Assembly: GCA_040779345.1 (NCBI GenBank)
Contig: JBFONU010000011.1
Coordinates: forward strand, 62,001 to 126,000
DNA: 64,000 nucleotides
Reading direction: 5' to 3'
Origin: Thalassotalea_H sp040779345
Lineage (GTDB): Bacteria; Pseudomonadota; Gammaproteobacteria; Enterobacterales; Alteromonadaceae
Both the position numbers and the translations under genes were made by a program. The notes under the pieces were generated by a model. That model was not told where the DNA came from, did not search any database, and saw nothing but the letters and a program-made list of their open reading frames with translations. Of the stretch, positions 25,977 to 35,559 are shown in pieces (position 1 is the stretch's first letter; each line of letters begins with the position of its first letter).

Positions 25977-27659
25977 ATGAGTTTTATTAATAGATTGAAT
26001 AAACCGTTATTATTAGTTTTTTTTACTTTATTTGTCTGCTCTTGTGGTGGAGGCAGTGCTACACCTGTGAAAGTTCCTGAGCCAGAACCCGCACCGCCAG
26101 TTGCAGACATAAGCTCTCATTTCGTTGATGCTACCGAGGAATCCGGTCTTAAACGCGTGTATGGCTATAAAAATATAGAATTTACAAGAACTAATAAAAT
26201 GCTGCAACTTTTCTCTGGTGGTGCTGCCGTTGGAGATTATGATAATGATGGGGATATCGATTTGTTTTTTTCTCAGACAGATCTCGGTCCTAATTTACTT
26301 TACCAAAATAATGGCAAGGGAGTTTTTGTTGATGTCGCCGCGTCAGCAGGAGTTGCCTTTACTAAATCCACCACTGAAAACTATCGCCATAGTGGCCCCA
26401 TTTGGGCAGATATGAATGGAAATGGTCATTTAGATTTATTTATTGGCGGTGTTTTAGGTGACCCCTCTTTTATTTTTAAAAATAACGGTGATGGCACTTT
26501 TACTGATGTAACTGCAGAGGCCGGAGTTTCTCAGTTAAATGGTATTCAAAATATTTCAGCAGGATTTGGTGATTATGATTTAGATGGCGATCTAGATATG
26601 TATGTTACTCACTGGGGAACTGAAAGAGTAATAAGCGCACCAGGAGACACAGGAAGCCTGTGGCGTAATGATTCTGAAAACAAAACCGGCCTTATTAAAT
26701 TTACCAGCGTTAGTATCGAAGCTGGTATTTCTCCTAGTTTGATTTCTACAACTAATCAACCTGATAGTGATGCGGATCGTGAATTTACTTTTACCCCAAC
26801 TTTTGCAAAAATTAATGACGATAAATATCCTGATTTATTGGTATTTTCTGATTTTTCTAACACTCAGCAGTTCATGAATACAGGAAATAAAACTTTTATT
26901 AATGAAACTGATCCGAATATAAATACTGATCATAATGGCATGGGGTCAGCGCTAGCTGATTTTGATAATGACGGTGATTTAGATTGGTTTATAACCGCAA
27001 TATATTCCCCTACATTAAATGAAAACTGGGATGGTAATCGTTTATTCCGTAACAATAATGGTGTATTTGAAGATATCACTGAAAGTGCCAATGTTCGTGA
27101 TGGTGGTTGGGGCTGGGGTGCTTGTTTTATTGATTTTGAAAATGATGGTGATCTAGATCTATATCACACCAATGGCTGGGATTATTTAAATTTCAAGTTT
27201 GACAAAAGTAAAGCATTTTCCTTCGATAAAGGTGTCTTTAATGATAAAGCAAAGGAGTTAGGCTTAGACGATTCTAAGAACGCTCGAGGCGTTGTTTGTG
27301 CTGATTTTGATGGTGATACAGATATTGTACAAACGACACTTGATGATAACAATGCGGTTTCATACTACAAAAATGAGTCGAAAGGCCATCATTATTTAGC
27401 GGTTAAATTAAAAGGGTTAGCACCTAATACAGAAGCGATTGGTGCTCGAGTTTTTGCTAGCGTTGGGGATGTTACTCAAATGCGGGAAGTTATTTTGGGA
27501 GGTAATTTCACCTCACAAAATACTACTATACAAAGCTTTGGCTTAGGTAATGCGGAAGAAATAGATACCCTGAGAATTGAATGGCCAGACGGACGAGAAA
27601 GCGTGATGACAGCCATTCAGGTTGATCAGAAACTGATAGTTTCTCATCCTGATTTATAG
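25977..27659 (+). CDS. CRTAC1-type lipoprotein: FG-GAP/VCBS repeats with ASPIC/UnbV domain
   Basis: The 560-residue protein has a lipoprotein signal (FTLFVCSCGGGS), a Pro-rich linker, then FG-GAP/VCBS repeats with calcium-loop motifs: DYDNDGDIDLFF, DMNGNGHLDLF, DYDLDGDLDMY, DFDNDGDLDWF, DFENDGDLDLY. The end (IGARVFASVGD...LRIEWPDGRESV) is the ASPIC/UnbV domain. The protein is predicted to be a beta-propeller anchored at the cell envelope. Related proteins are common in marine bacteria next to TBDR loci. Its place between ALDH and the C69 hydrolase genes ties it to the catabolic array; the ligand is unknown. Confidence 0.85.
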   Translation: MSFINRLNKPLLLVFFTLFVCSCGGGSATPVKVPEPEPAPPVADISSHFVDATEESGLKRVYGYKNIEFTRTNKMLQLFSGGAAVGDYDNDGDIDLFFSQTDLGPNLLYQNNGKGVFVDVAASAGVAFTKSTTENYRHSGPIWADMNGNGHLDLFIGGVLGDPSFIFKNNGDGTFTDVTAEAGVSQLNGIQNISAGFGDYDLDGDLDMYVTHWGTERVISAPGDTGSLWRNDSENKTGLIKFTSVSIEAGISPSLISTTNQPDSDADREFTFTPTFAKINDDKYPDLLVFSDFSNTQQFMNTGNKTFINETDPNINTDHNGMGSALADFDNDGDLDWFITAIYSPTLNENWDGNRLFRNNNGVFEDITESANVRDGGWGWGACFIDFENDGDLDLYHTNGWDYLNFKFDKSKAFSFDKGVFNDKAKELGLDDSKNARGVVCADFDGDTDIVQTTLDDNNAVSYYKNESKGHHYLAVKLKGLAPNTEAIGARVFASVGDVTQMREVILGGNFTSQNTTIQSFGLGNAEEIDTLRIEWPDGRESVMTAIQVDQKLIVSHPDL

Positions 27660-27703
27660 TTATTAAAAAAATAGATTAAATTTAAAGAATTGGAAGGTGA
27701 TGT

Positions 27704-28966
27704 ATGTGTGATTGTTTTGTAGCCTTAGCACAAGCAACAAAGAATAATGAGATTATCTTCGCTAAGAACACTGACAGAGAGTTCTATGAAGCGCAGTATT
27801 TGCAAAATATTCCCGCTCAGCAATATGCTGCGGGTGAAAAGTTGAAAGCAACTTATATTGAAATAGATCAAGTTTCGTCAACTAATAGTATTTTTATCTC
27901 TAAACCTCATTGGATTTGGGGTGCAGAAATGGGTGCTAATGAACACGGTTTAGTGATTGGCAATGAAGCGATATTTACCAAAGTTGAGCCAAGTACTGTC
28001 GATGGACTTATTGGTATGGACTTACTCCGCCTTGCTTTGGAACGCGCATCTAATCGACATCAAGCAGTTGAAGTAATTGCTGATTTATTGGCTAAACATG
28101 GTCAAGGGGGGAATTGTGGTTATAAAGAAGAATGTCGTTACCATAACTCCTTTTTGATAGCAGATACCGAAGGTTCTTTGATCCTTGAAACTTTAGATCA
28201 AGATTGGATCGTTAGACCTGCGGATGACTTTGATGCGATTTCAAATGCTTACACTATAAAGAAAAACTTCTCTAAAATAAGTGATACTTTACTTGAAAAT
28301 ACTGTAGAAAGAGGTTTTTTGAAAGAAGCGGAATGTTTTAATTTTAAAGATATTTATGAAGATGTAATAGACAGCAAATTTGGTAATCAACGAAGAACAT
28401 ATTCTTTAGCTAAACTAGCTCCGATGCAACGCCATTTTCGCATTAAAGATGCCTTTCAACAACTCAGAGAGCACGGTGATGAAAATGCTGTTTATGATGA
28501 TCTTACCGAGTATGGTATTCCCCGCTTGTGTATGCATATGAAGGGCAGTTTTCTTGATGCGACTACCGGCTCTTGGGTTTCTTCTATAACGCCAGAACGA
28601 CAAATACATTGGGTAACAGCCACACCTGCTGCTTGTACTAGTCTCTTCAAACCAACCTTTATGGGTCTGGAGATACCAGTTCATGGTGGCCTGCCGGGTG
28701 AAGAATCTGATACTAGTACCTTATGGTGGCAGCACGAACGATTACGTTTGTTTTTGCTAGATGCAGCATCGAATGATGAACTGGAAGAATTTAACCGTGA
28801 AAGATCTGTTTTAGAAGATAAGTTTATTGCTTTAGTAGATAGTTGTCCGATTCCTATGAATGATCAAACGAAGAAAACTTGCCAGAATGTGGTTAATAGC
28901 TGTTGGCAAGAAGCTCAAATGTTTGAAGATAAATGGTTCAAACGAGCCGAAGCTACTAAGCAATAA
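27704..28966 (+). CDS. Peptidase C69 / secernin-like Ntn hydrolase
   Basis: The 420-residue protein starts MCDCFVALAQATK and FAKNTDREFYEAQ, the hallmark of secernin-like C69 hydrolases, in which Met removal exposes Cys2 as the N-terminal nucleophile. GAEMGANEHGLVIGNEAIF and MDLLRLALERAS follow as in the family. Known members of the wider Ntn group cleave dipeptides or N-acyl amides. It lies between the CRTAC1 lipoprotein and a nitrilase, with the same direction and 44- and 63-bp gaps. No signal peptide is seen, so it is cytoplasmic. Amide-bond hydrolysis of a pathway intermediate is inferred. Confidence 0.85.
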   Translation: MCDCFVALAQATKNNEIIFAKNTDREFYEAQYLQNIPAQQYAAGEKLKATYIEIDQVSSTNSIFISKPHWIWGAEMGANEHGLVIGNEAIFTKVEPSTVDGLIGMDLLRLALERASNRHQAVEVIADLLAKHGQGGNCGYKEECRYHNSFLIADTEGSLILETLDQDWIVRPADDFDAISNAYTIKKNFSKISDTLLENTVERGFLKEAECFNFKDIYEDVIDSKFGNQRRTYSLAKLAPMQRHFRIKDAFQQLREHGDENAVYDDLTEYGIPRLCMHMKGSFLDATTGSWVSSITPERQIHWVTATPAACTSLFKPTFMGLEIPVHGGLPGEESDTSTLWWQHERLRLFLLDAASNDELEEFNRERSVLEDKFIALVDSCPIPMNDQTKKTCQNVVNSCWQEAQMFEDKWFKRAEATKQ

Positions 28967-29029
28967 TTTGTTTACCAGTACATTTTTATTAAAACATATA
29001 GAACAACAGTGAGTATTTAAAAATTCATT

Positions 29030-29947
29030 ATGGCTAGAAAAAATAATATTACCGAACCTAAACCGCTTAAAACAGTAAAAGTAGCTTGTGCACAGTTGGC
29101 AATTGACATTGATAATCCTGCTGATAATTTACGACTTGCCGTGTCTGCGATTGAAGCAGCATTAGAGCAGGGAGCAAAAATTATTGTGCTGCCTGAATTA
29201 GCCTCATCTGGTTATATGTTCAACTCTATGGACGAAGCAAAAGAACTTGCTGAGCCATTAGATGGAAGAACTATAAAGGGTTGGACTAAAGCATTACAAG
29301 GTACAGATGCTATTGTTATTGGCGGATTAAATGAATCACATAAAGATGGTCATTTATATAATTCTGTGGTTTTAGTTAGTGAGAATGGTGCTGAACATAC
29401 CTATCGGAAAATACACTTGTGGGGCAGTGAACAACTCTTTTTCACCCCTGGTAATAAACCACCAACAGTCATTGAAACGGTTCACGGTAAAGTCGCAGTT
29501 GGTATTTGTTATGACGCTTATTTCCCAGAATTGTCTAGAGCGGTTGCTTTAGCGGGTGCACAATTATTAGTGCTACCCACCAATGCACCCAGAAATATAC
29601 CGGGCGAACCTTCGCCACCGGCAAGCTTTGGTACAACGCCAATGCAACTTAATATTTGGGCGGGTATGGCACATGTAAATGGCATGTTTGTCGCAGGTTG
29701 TGATCGTTGTGGCCCTGAACGTGGAGTTGAATGGATTGGCGTTAGCGCCATTTTTGACGAGTCAGGCCTACCGCTAGCGACTCATCCTGCTGATTTTGGC
29801 CCTGCTTTATTGCTAGCTGATTGCGTTTTAGAAAAGGCAGATAATAAAGTTAGAGGTCCCAAAAATCACTTGTTAAATGACCGTCGTCCAGAGGTGTATC
29901 CAACCACAGGAACTGGCGCAAAGATCAAAAAAATTAGTATTATATAA
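29030..29947 (+). CDS. Carbon-nitrogen hydrolase (nitrilase superfamily amidase)
   Basis: The 305-residue enzyme has the complete Glu-Lys-Cys triad: Glu56 in VLPELASSGY, Lys127 in YRKIHLW and Cys160 in GICYDAYFPELSR. The pattern fits aliphatic amidases, N-carbamoyl-amino-acid hydrolases and omega-amidase-like enzymes rather than true nitrilases. It ends the rightward array beginning at about 22.4 kb and follows the C69 hydrolase, giving two consecutive amide hydrolases. The truncated homologue at 1375 shares only the family. Substrate unknown; a gamma-glutamyl or carbamoyl amide is plausible. Confidence 0.9.
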   Translation: MARKNNITEPKPLKTVKVACAQLAIDIDNPADNLRLAVSAIEAALEQGAKIIVLPELASSGYMFNSMDEAKELAEPLDGRTIKGWTKALQGTDAIVIGGLNESHKDGHLYNSVVLVSENGAEHTYRKIHLWGSEQLFFTPGNKPPTVIETVHGKVAVGICYDAYFPELSRAVALAGAQLLVLPTNAPRNIPGEPSPPASFGTTPMQLNIWAGMAHVNGMFVAGCDRCGPERGVEWIGVSAIFDESGLPLATHPADFGPALLLADCVLEKADNKVRGPKNHLLNDRRPEVYPTTGTGAKIKKISII

Positions 29948-30245
29948 TCAAGAAAGCACTATCATGGATGATGGTTTCAATTACTTTAAATTATCCTTTT
30001 TGAGTACAACTCTAAAATACACCGTATCTTGAAATTATTCTTCTAATCACCTTGTTCTTAATTTAAATCCCAACATTAAAGTTTAAATTTAACTTGTTGA
30101 ATTTTAATGACTAATTAACCGTTTTATGTCTGTTTTTAATATGATTGTTTGGTTTTATTAGATATGAATATGTCCTTAAAAGTCATAGGTAATGATGCTG
30201 TATTTATATATATTTTTTAATACATCCCTTATTTAGGAATTCTAT

Positions 30246-30779
30246 ATGGTACACGGTAATTTACGCTGGACAGTTTTATTAGTTCATAACGCTAAAAAAA
30301 CAGCTGCGTTTTATGAACAAGTTTTTGGTTGGCAACGTTGGTGGGACAACAAAGTTGATTTAGATGCACGGTTTCATCCTGTGGCTTTTAAATCAATTGT
30401 TGAGCGTGCAAATGCACATCTTATTATCATGGGGGAGGGCGAATCGTCAAAGTGGGCTGACGACTATAATGCTCCTTGCATTGCCTTAACAGAATATAGT
30501 GAAGAAATTGGTGATGTTCGGGATCATGCCCGTAAAACACTTAGTTGTGGTGATTTTGTGTTGATGATACATGCCGAAGATATTGACGGTATTTATCAAA
30601 GAGCAATTGACATTGGAGGCCGTAGTTCGTCACTACCAAGTGATTGGACTGTTCCTCATCCTGAAGGATTGGGTACGATTAAATTTCGTACAGCATCATT
30701 TTTTGATCCTGAAGGAAACTATATTGAAGTAACAAAAAAATTACACTGCCCAACATGGAATCAGCTAGAGAAAAAGTAG
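30246..30779 (+). CDS. VOC-superfamily glyoxalase-like protein
   Basis: The 177-residue protein shows LRWTVLLVHNAKKTAAFYEQVFGWQRWWDN at the start (first VOC unit), then HLIIMGEG, ADDYNAPCIALTEYS and a late FRTASFFDPEGNYIEVTKK, the classic second VOC unit ending with the metal Glu. It resembles glyoxalase I-like proteins rather than the tandem type at 4833. It stands alone: 298 bp of non-coding DNA precede it and an IS256 relic follows. Role unknown. Confidence 0.75.
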   Translation: MVHGNLRWTVLLVHNAKKTAAFYEQVFGWQRWWDNKVDLDARFHPVAFKSIVERANAHLIIMGEGESSKWADDYNAPCIALTEYSEEIGDVRDHARKTLSCGDFVLMIHAEDIDGIYQRAIDIGGRSSSLPSDWTVPHPEGLGTIKFRTASFFDPEGNYIEVTKKLHCPTWNQLEKK

Positions 30780-30838
30780 TAGAAAATTGTAAGTAATACG
30801 AATCGAAGTTATGAGTTCATCACTTAGACAGAATTCAA

Positions 30839-31052
30839 AGACCCTGTTAGGTATTTTATGTAATTGTCAAGTTTAAATAATATCTTTTAAATGGTCTTCG
30901 AATTCAAGCATAAAAGATCCAAGGCCGATTTTCCATTTCTTATTGGCATTGTGCATTTTTTGGGATCTTGCTCAATTGCCAAGTAAATATCTTTTTTCGC
31001 AGAGTCATCATGCGTAAATAGCTTCCGTTTTTTATTGCTTTACGAATAATCA
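30839..31052 (-). pseudogene. IS256-family transposase C-terminal relic with right end
   Basis: On the minus strand the sequence reads, over two frameshifts, IIRKAIKNGSYLR, DDSAKKDIYLAIEQDPKK, TMPIRN and FMLEFEDHLKDII with a stop at 30873-30875. This is the end of an IS256 (mutator-type) transposase. The terminus beginning GACCCTGTTAGGTATTTTAT at 30840 matches, at 24 of 29 positions, the reverse complement of 55405-55433. The rest of the element is gone. The gap from 30780 to 31142 holds nothing else recognisable apart from the promoter region of the sigma factor. Confidence 0.65.
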
Positions 31053-31142
31053 AAGGTGAACAACAAACCAACGAAAAATAAACTTAGGGTAAAAGTTTTT
31101 TTGATTCGTTATGTAAATTCAGAGGATAGTATATAGATAAGT

Positions 31143-31724
31143 ATGACAATTAATAAACTAAATGTTGTTGCTAAATTTTTAGAGATTAGACCTAGTTTAA
31201 TGCGATATATTTCTAAAATTGTACCCCCTGCAGAGGTGGAAGATATTGTGCAAGAGACCTACGTTAGATTATGCCAATTAAAAAATTATTCTTTGGATAA
31301 TAATAGACCCAAGCAGCATAATAAATCATTTTTATATACTATCGCTAAAAATTTAGCATTAGACCATAATAAAAAATCTGAGGTGAGATTGGCTGATAGT
31401 GTTGAAAACGAAGATGGATTTGGTGAGCAGTCGATTCATTCTCCCTATGAATATTCAGTTACTAATGAACGATTTAGGCATTTTTGCGAAGTTGTTAGAA
31501 TTTTGCCGCAACAATGTAGAAAGGTCTTTGTACTAAAAAAGGTTTATGGTTTTACTCAGCAAGAGATAGCTACAGAACTTAATATTTCTTTAAAAACGGT
31601 AGACTCTCATGTGGTTAATGCCATGAAACGTCTTAAACTACATATGGATAAAGACAAAAAACACAATATTCAACACAAACATCAACATAATAACGACATA
31701 GGAGGGTATCAAAATGACAACTAA
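31143..31724 (+). CDS. ECF sigma factor, FecI-like
   Basis: The 193-residue sigma-70 family protein has region 2 (PAEVEDIVQETYVRLCQL, FLYTIAKNLALDHNKKS) and region 4 (ILPQQCRKVFVLKKVYGFTQQEIATELNISLKTVDSHV). This is the FecI type, which works with a FecR anti-sigma factor and a signalling TBDR. The last 11 bp overlap the fecR-like start. A His/Lys/Asn-rich tail is unusual but short. It probably directs transcription of the receptor at 32989 and the MFS_2 and SnoaL genes after it. Confidence 0.9.
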   Translation: MTINKLNVVAKFLEIRPSLMRYISKIVPPAEVEDIVQETYVRLCQLKNYSLDNNRPKQHNKSFLYTIAKNLALDHNKKSEVRLADSVENEDGFGEQSIHSPYEYSVTNERFRHFCEVVRILPQQCRKVFVLKKVYGFTQQEIATELNISLKTVDSHVVNAMKRLKLHMDKDKKHNIQHKHQHNNDIGGYQNDN

Positions 31725-32814
31725 AGTAACCCCCCTAATTACTCAAGATATGATTCTAGATCAAGCAACCTCTTGGCTTTCTGAGTTAGACAGAGGGCTT
31801 TCTAAAGATAGAGAACAAGAGCTAAGAGTTTGGTTGTTACAATCAGTTAAGCATAAAGACGCTTTTTTAGAAATGGCGGCCTTATGGGATGATTTAAGTG
31901 TATTATCTCAACTTTCTGATATTTTTCCTTATAAAGATAAAGAACCTAAACAAAAATGGTTGAGCTCATCAGCGTTTTATAAATTAGCGGCTACCGTTGT
32001 TCTATGTTTATTTATTGAACTTTATTATCCTAATTCAGAGACAAAGATATTAGCGGATCAAGCAACTGAGCAATCAGGCAGTGAACTACTGGCAATATAT
32101 CGTACTAAGATCGGTGAGTATCAAGAAATTCAGTTACCCGATAATTCTAAATTAAGGATTAACACCAATAGTGAAGTGAGAGTTGAATACTCAAACGATC
32201 AACGCACTGTCTTGTTGGAATATGGCGAAGTGCATATAGATGTTGCACATGATAAAAGCCGTAAGTTTATCGTCACTGCTGGCGGAAAATCTATCGAAGC
32301 AATAGGTACTGCATTTAATGTGCAACATTATAACAATGTTAGCATTGAATTAGTGGTTACTGAAGGCACCGTTGTTGTCTCTAATGCTTTGCAACAGGCA
32401 AGCTCAAAGATACTTGAAACTTTACAGAATTTAGAGACGGATACGCCTGAAAATCAAACTATCGCAATAACTGCTGGTCAGCAAATAGTGATGAATCGGC
32501 ATGAAAGCGTACAAGAAGAAACTATTCATATTGAAAATATTACGGATGAAATTGAAACACGACTTGCTTGGATGGAAGGTAGTTTAGTCTTTAAAGGTGA
32601 ATCGATGAATCAAGCGATAGAAGAGATTAGTCGTTATTCCCCTTGGAAATTTGAATTACGTGGTGATGATATTAAAGCGATCAGAGTAATAGGGCGCTTT
32701 CAAACGGGTGACATAGATCAATTATTAGAAACCTTAAGTAAGAATTTTAATATTAATGCTGAGCGTGTCGAGCATTCAAAAATAATATTAACGATTGCTA
32801 AAGTTTCGGGTTGA
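31714..32814 (+). CDS. FecR-family anti-sigma/sigma-regulator
   Basis: The 366-residue inner-membrane protein has an N-terminal DUF4880-like cytoplasmic domain (ATSWLSELDRGLSKDREQEL...WLLQS), one membrane segment at about residues 86-105, the periplasmic FecR domain (GEYQEIQLPDNSKLRINTNSE, VEYGEVHI-type strand, GTAFNVQHY) and a C-terminal STN-like domain (FKGESMNQAIEEIS). It would relay substrate occupancy from the STN domain of the receptor to the sigma factor. Overlap with the sigma gene implies coupled translation. Confidence 0.9.
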   Translation: MTTKVTPLITQDMILDQATSWLSELDRGLSKDREQELRVWLLQSVKHKDAFLEMAALWDDLSVLSQLSDIFPYKDKEPKQKWLSSSAFYKLAATVVLCLFIELYYPNSETKILADQATEQSGSELLAIYRTKIGEYQEIQLPDNSKLRINTNSEVRVEYSNDQRTVLLEYGEVHIDVAHDKSRKFIVTAGGKSIEAIGTAFNVQHYNNVSIELVVTEGTVVVSNALQQASSKILETLQNLETDTPENQTIAITAGQQIVMNRHESVQEETIHIENITDEIETRLAWMEGSLVFKGESMNQAIEEISRYSPWKFELRGDDIKAIRVIGRFQTGDIDQLLETLSKNFNINAERVEHSKIILTIAKVSG

Positions 32815-32988
32815 TTTTTATTGCTTAGCCTCATTGGTATACACGCTTGTACTAATATTCTGCGCCGCACTTCTGCTTATCAGAAAAGTAATAACTTCTC
32901 TCCAAGTAAATATATGAAACAAACTCTAAGGTATTTTGATGTCTCGTTCGTTTAATTGTTACGCCCCTAAAAGAATGGGACGTTTGAT

Positions 32989-35550
32989 ATGAAGAAGTTA
33001 CTTTTTTTCCGTTTTCTATTTGTCTGTGCTTTGATGATTTCAACTTTAGCTTACACAAAAGAAACTTTGCAAAAAAAGTTTAACTTTAACATCAACAAAA
33101 CAGTGGCTGAACATGCGATTATTGAATTTGCAGAACAAGGAAAACTGACCTTCTTTTTGCCCTTTGACCTTATTAAAGGAAAAAATGTAAATGAAGTGAA
33201 AGGGATTTATACGGTAAATGAAGCATTAAAATTAATGTTAAATGAAACCGAAGTTATTGCATATATCGATGAACATAGTCGGCTAATTATAACAATTGAT
33301 GAACTAAAAGCTGAGATGCAAAATATGATTAATAGTATTAAAGGTGGAATAATTAAAAAGAATAATCTTGCTGGCGCACTAATTGCCGCAATTGCAAGTT
33401 TTGGCAGCACTGCTTATGCTCAAGAAGGAAATGAAGTCACGACGGCAGAAAAAGAAAAGGAAGGTGTAGAAGTTATTACTGTTACAGCCTCCTTTCGTGA
33501 GCAAACAGTGCTTGAAGTACCTTCAGCAATACAAGTTTTCTCAGGGGATGAACTTGAGCGTAAAGGTGCAACGGGTTTCGAAAATTATGTACTTTCTATT
33601 CCAGCTGTAAGTTTTAGAGACCAAGGTAGTGGTACTAAGCGTGTTACTTTACGTGGAGTATCTAATATCAGTTCAAACGATTTTGGCGCACCCACTTCGG
33701 CTAATACTGTAGGTATTTATCTCAACGATGTACCTCTGCAAGGCACTAATAGCTTGCCTGATTTATCTTTGTTTGATCTTGAACGCGTAGAGGTATTAAA
33801 GGGACCTCAAGGAACCCTTTATGGTGATGGTGCTATGGGTGGTGCTATTAAAATGATAACTAAAGCCCCTGATACTGAGTTTTTCGAGGCAAAGTTTGCC
33901 TCAACGGTTTCATCAACACAAAATGGTGGGATGAATTTTGATGTAAATGCCGCGATTAACGTCCCTTTAATTGAAGAACGTTTGGCGGCACGCTTTGTCA
34001 TGGGTTTACGTGACAAAGATGGGTTTATTGATAATATTGCTACTGGAGAGGATGATGCCAACTCTAGTAATGCACGTTCTTTTCGAGCTACAGTACTAGC
34101 AAATATTACTGACGAGACCTCAGTAGAAGTAATGATGCTTAAAGATATTTCTGAAGTAGATGAACATACTCAAATAAATGCTGATTTAGGGGATTTAGAG
34201 TTTGACGGATTAGAGGACAGATATACCAATTATGAAGTAGATCTTTTTGCATTAACAATAAAACATGATTTTGGTTTTGCGGAATTAACTTCTGTAACGT
34301 CTCAATATGAACGAGAAAGGGATCAAGTTGATCGCTCTGATTTCGGGCTTGCTCCGGGTGTAACGCGTTCTCCTTATGTGTTCGTAGAACAAAATCAAGC
34401 CTTTGCTCAAGAGCTTCGTTTAGTATCAACAGATGATAATTCATTTAATTGGGTCATTGGCACTATGTATCGAGATAAAGAGCGCTTTTCAGACTTCGGT
34501 TTAGCAGTCGATAAAGTAGACCTTCCTATACTTGATCCTACTTTTAGAGACGGCTTATTTGGTAGAAATGAATACCAAAGCCAAGATATTTTAGAAAACT
34601 ATAAGCAAATTGGTATATACGGTGAAATAAATTATCAAGTAACAGAACAGCTTGAAGGTATTTTTGGGGCACGTTGGTATAAAGATAATAACTCGATGAG
34701 TGTGATGCAAATACCGGGTTCATTGTTTGTATTTCCTCCTGTATTAACAGAAACTGAAGATAAAGGTTTCCTTTTCAAAGCTGGACTGTCGTATGCTCTT
34801 AGTGAAGATCATCATCTATATTTAACTGCTGCTGAGGGGTATCGTACTTCTGCACCTAATTCAAATGCAGACTTTGCAGGGCCTTTATTTGCTGCACCTG
34901 GTGAGTTGTGGAACTATGAATTAGGTTTGAAAACTCAGTGGGCTGATGGCAGAGTAAAATTCAATGCTTCTACTTACTTTATTGATTGGTCAAATTTTCA
35001 GGCATTAGTGCAGGAGTTTGTACCGCTTTTTGGTTTTGACCTTAGTGTACTTGATAATGGTGGTGATGCAGAAGTCAAAGGCATTGAACTTGAGTTTGCT
35101 GCAGCAATAACCGATGAGTTAACTGTTGGTGCAACTGCAGGCTTTGTTGATAGTGAGGTAGTTGATGGAAAAGGCGGTTTTACAACCGGTATGCCTTTAC
35201 CTAACACAGCTGATACGACAGCAAGCGCTTATCTGGAATATCGTACTGAAATAGGCGAAGGAATGGGAATCTACGCTCGTGCAGACATGAATTATGTTGA
35301 TGACCAAACAACCTTAGGCTTTACTGCTACTGAGACTACTGGTGTTCCTATTGAGGGCTACACTATGGGTAATCTTCGTATTGGCATTGACAAAGGTAGT
35401 TTTGGGATTTCATTTTTCGTTGATAACATAACAGATGAACGAGCTCAATTGGGCCGCGGCCTTGCAGGTGGAGGAAACAACTTAGACTCTAACCGTTTTA
35501 CCATTAGCAGACCACGTACTATTGGTTTGACTGTTCGTTACGATATGTAA
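32989..35550 (+). CDS. Signalling TonB-dependent receptor with N-terminal STN domain
   Basis: The 853-residue product has a signal peptide (to about residue 23), an STN domain (FNFNINKTVAEHAIIEFAEQ to about residue 105), then a second, Lys-led hydrophobic stretch, NNLAGALIAAIASFG then STAYA, at about 123-144 that looks exactly like another signal peptide, then a TonB-box-like VEVITVTAS, a plug with VEVLKGPQGTLYGDGAMGG, and a barrel ending in RYDM. STN receptors transmit via FecR to the ECF sigma factor, and both genes precede it. The second signal-like segment suggests the STN part was fused to a whole ordinary TBDR precursor. No siderophore synthesis genes are nearby, so the ligand need not be iron. 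Confidence 0.9.
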   Translation: MKKLLFFRFLFVCALMISTLAYTKETLQKKFNFNINKTVAEHAIIEFAEQGKLTFFLPFDLIKGKNVNEVKGIYTVNEALKLMLNETEVIAYIDEHSRLIITIDELKAEMQNMINSIKGGIIKKNNLAGALIAAIASFGSTAYAQEGNEVTTAEKEKEGVEVITVTASFREQTVLEVPSAIQVFSGDELERKGATGFENYVLSIPAVSFRDQGSGTKRVTLRGVSNISSNDFGAPTSANTVGIYLNDVPLQGTNSLPDLSLFDLERVEVLKGPQGTLYGDGAMGGAIKMITKAPDTEFFEAKFASTVSSTQNGGMNFDVNAAINVPLIEERLAARFVMGLRDKDGFIDNIATGEDDANSSNARSFRATVLANITDETSVEVMMLKDISEVDEHTQINADLGDLEFDGLEDRYTNYEVDLFALTIKHDFGFAELTSVTSQYERERDQVDRSDFGLAPGVTRSPYVFVEQNQAFAQELRLVSTDDNSFNWVIGTMYRDKERFSDFGLAVDKVDLPILDPTFRDGLFGRNEYQSQDILENYKQIGIYGEINYQVTEQLEGIFGARWYKDNNSMSVMQIPGSLFVFPPVLTETEDKGFLFKAGLSYALSEDHHLYLTAAEGYRTSAPNSNADFAGPLFAAPGELWNYELGLKTQWADGRVKFNASTYFIDWSNFQALVQEFVPLFGFDLSVLDNGGDAEVKGIELEFAAAITDELTVGATAGFVDSEVVDGKGGFTTGMPLPNTADTTASAYLEYRTEIGEGMGIYARADMNYVDDQTTLGFTATETTGVPIEGYTMGNLRIGIDKGSFGISFFVDNITDERAQLGRGLAGGGNNLDSNRFTISRPRTIGLTVRYDM

Positions 35551-35559
35551 TCGATTTAT

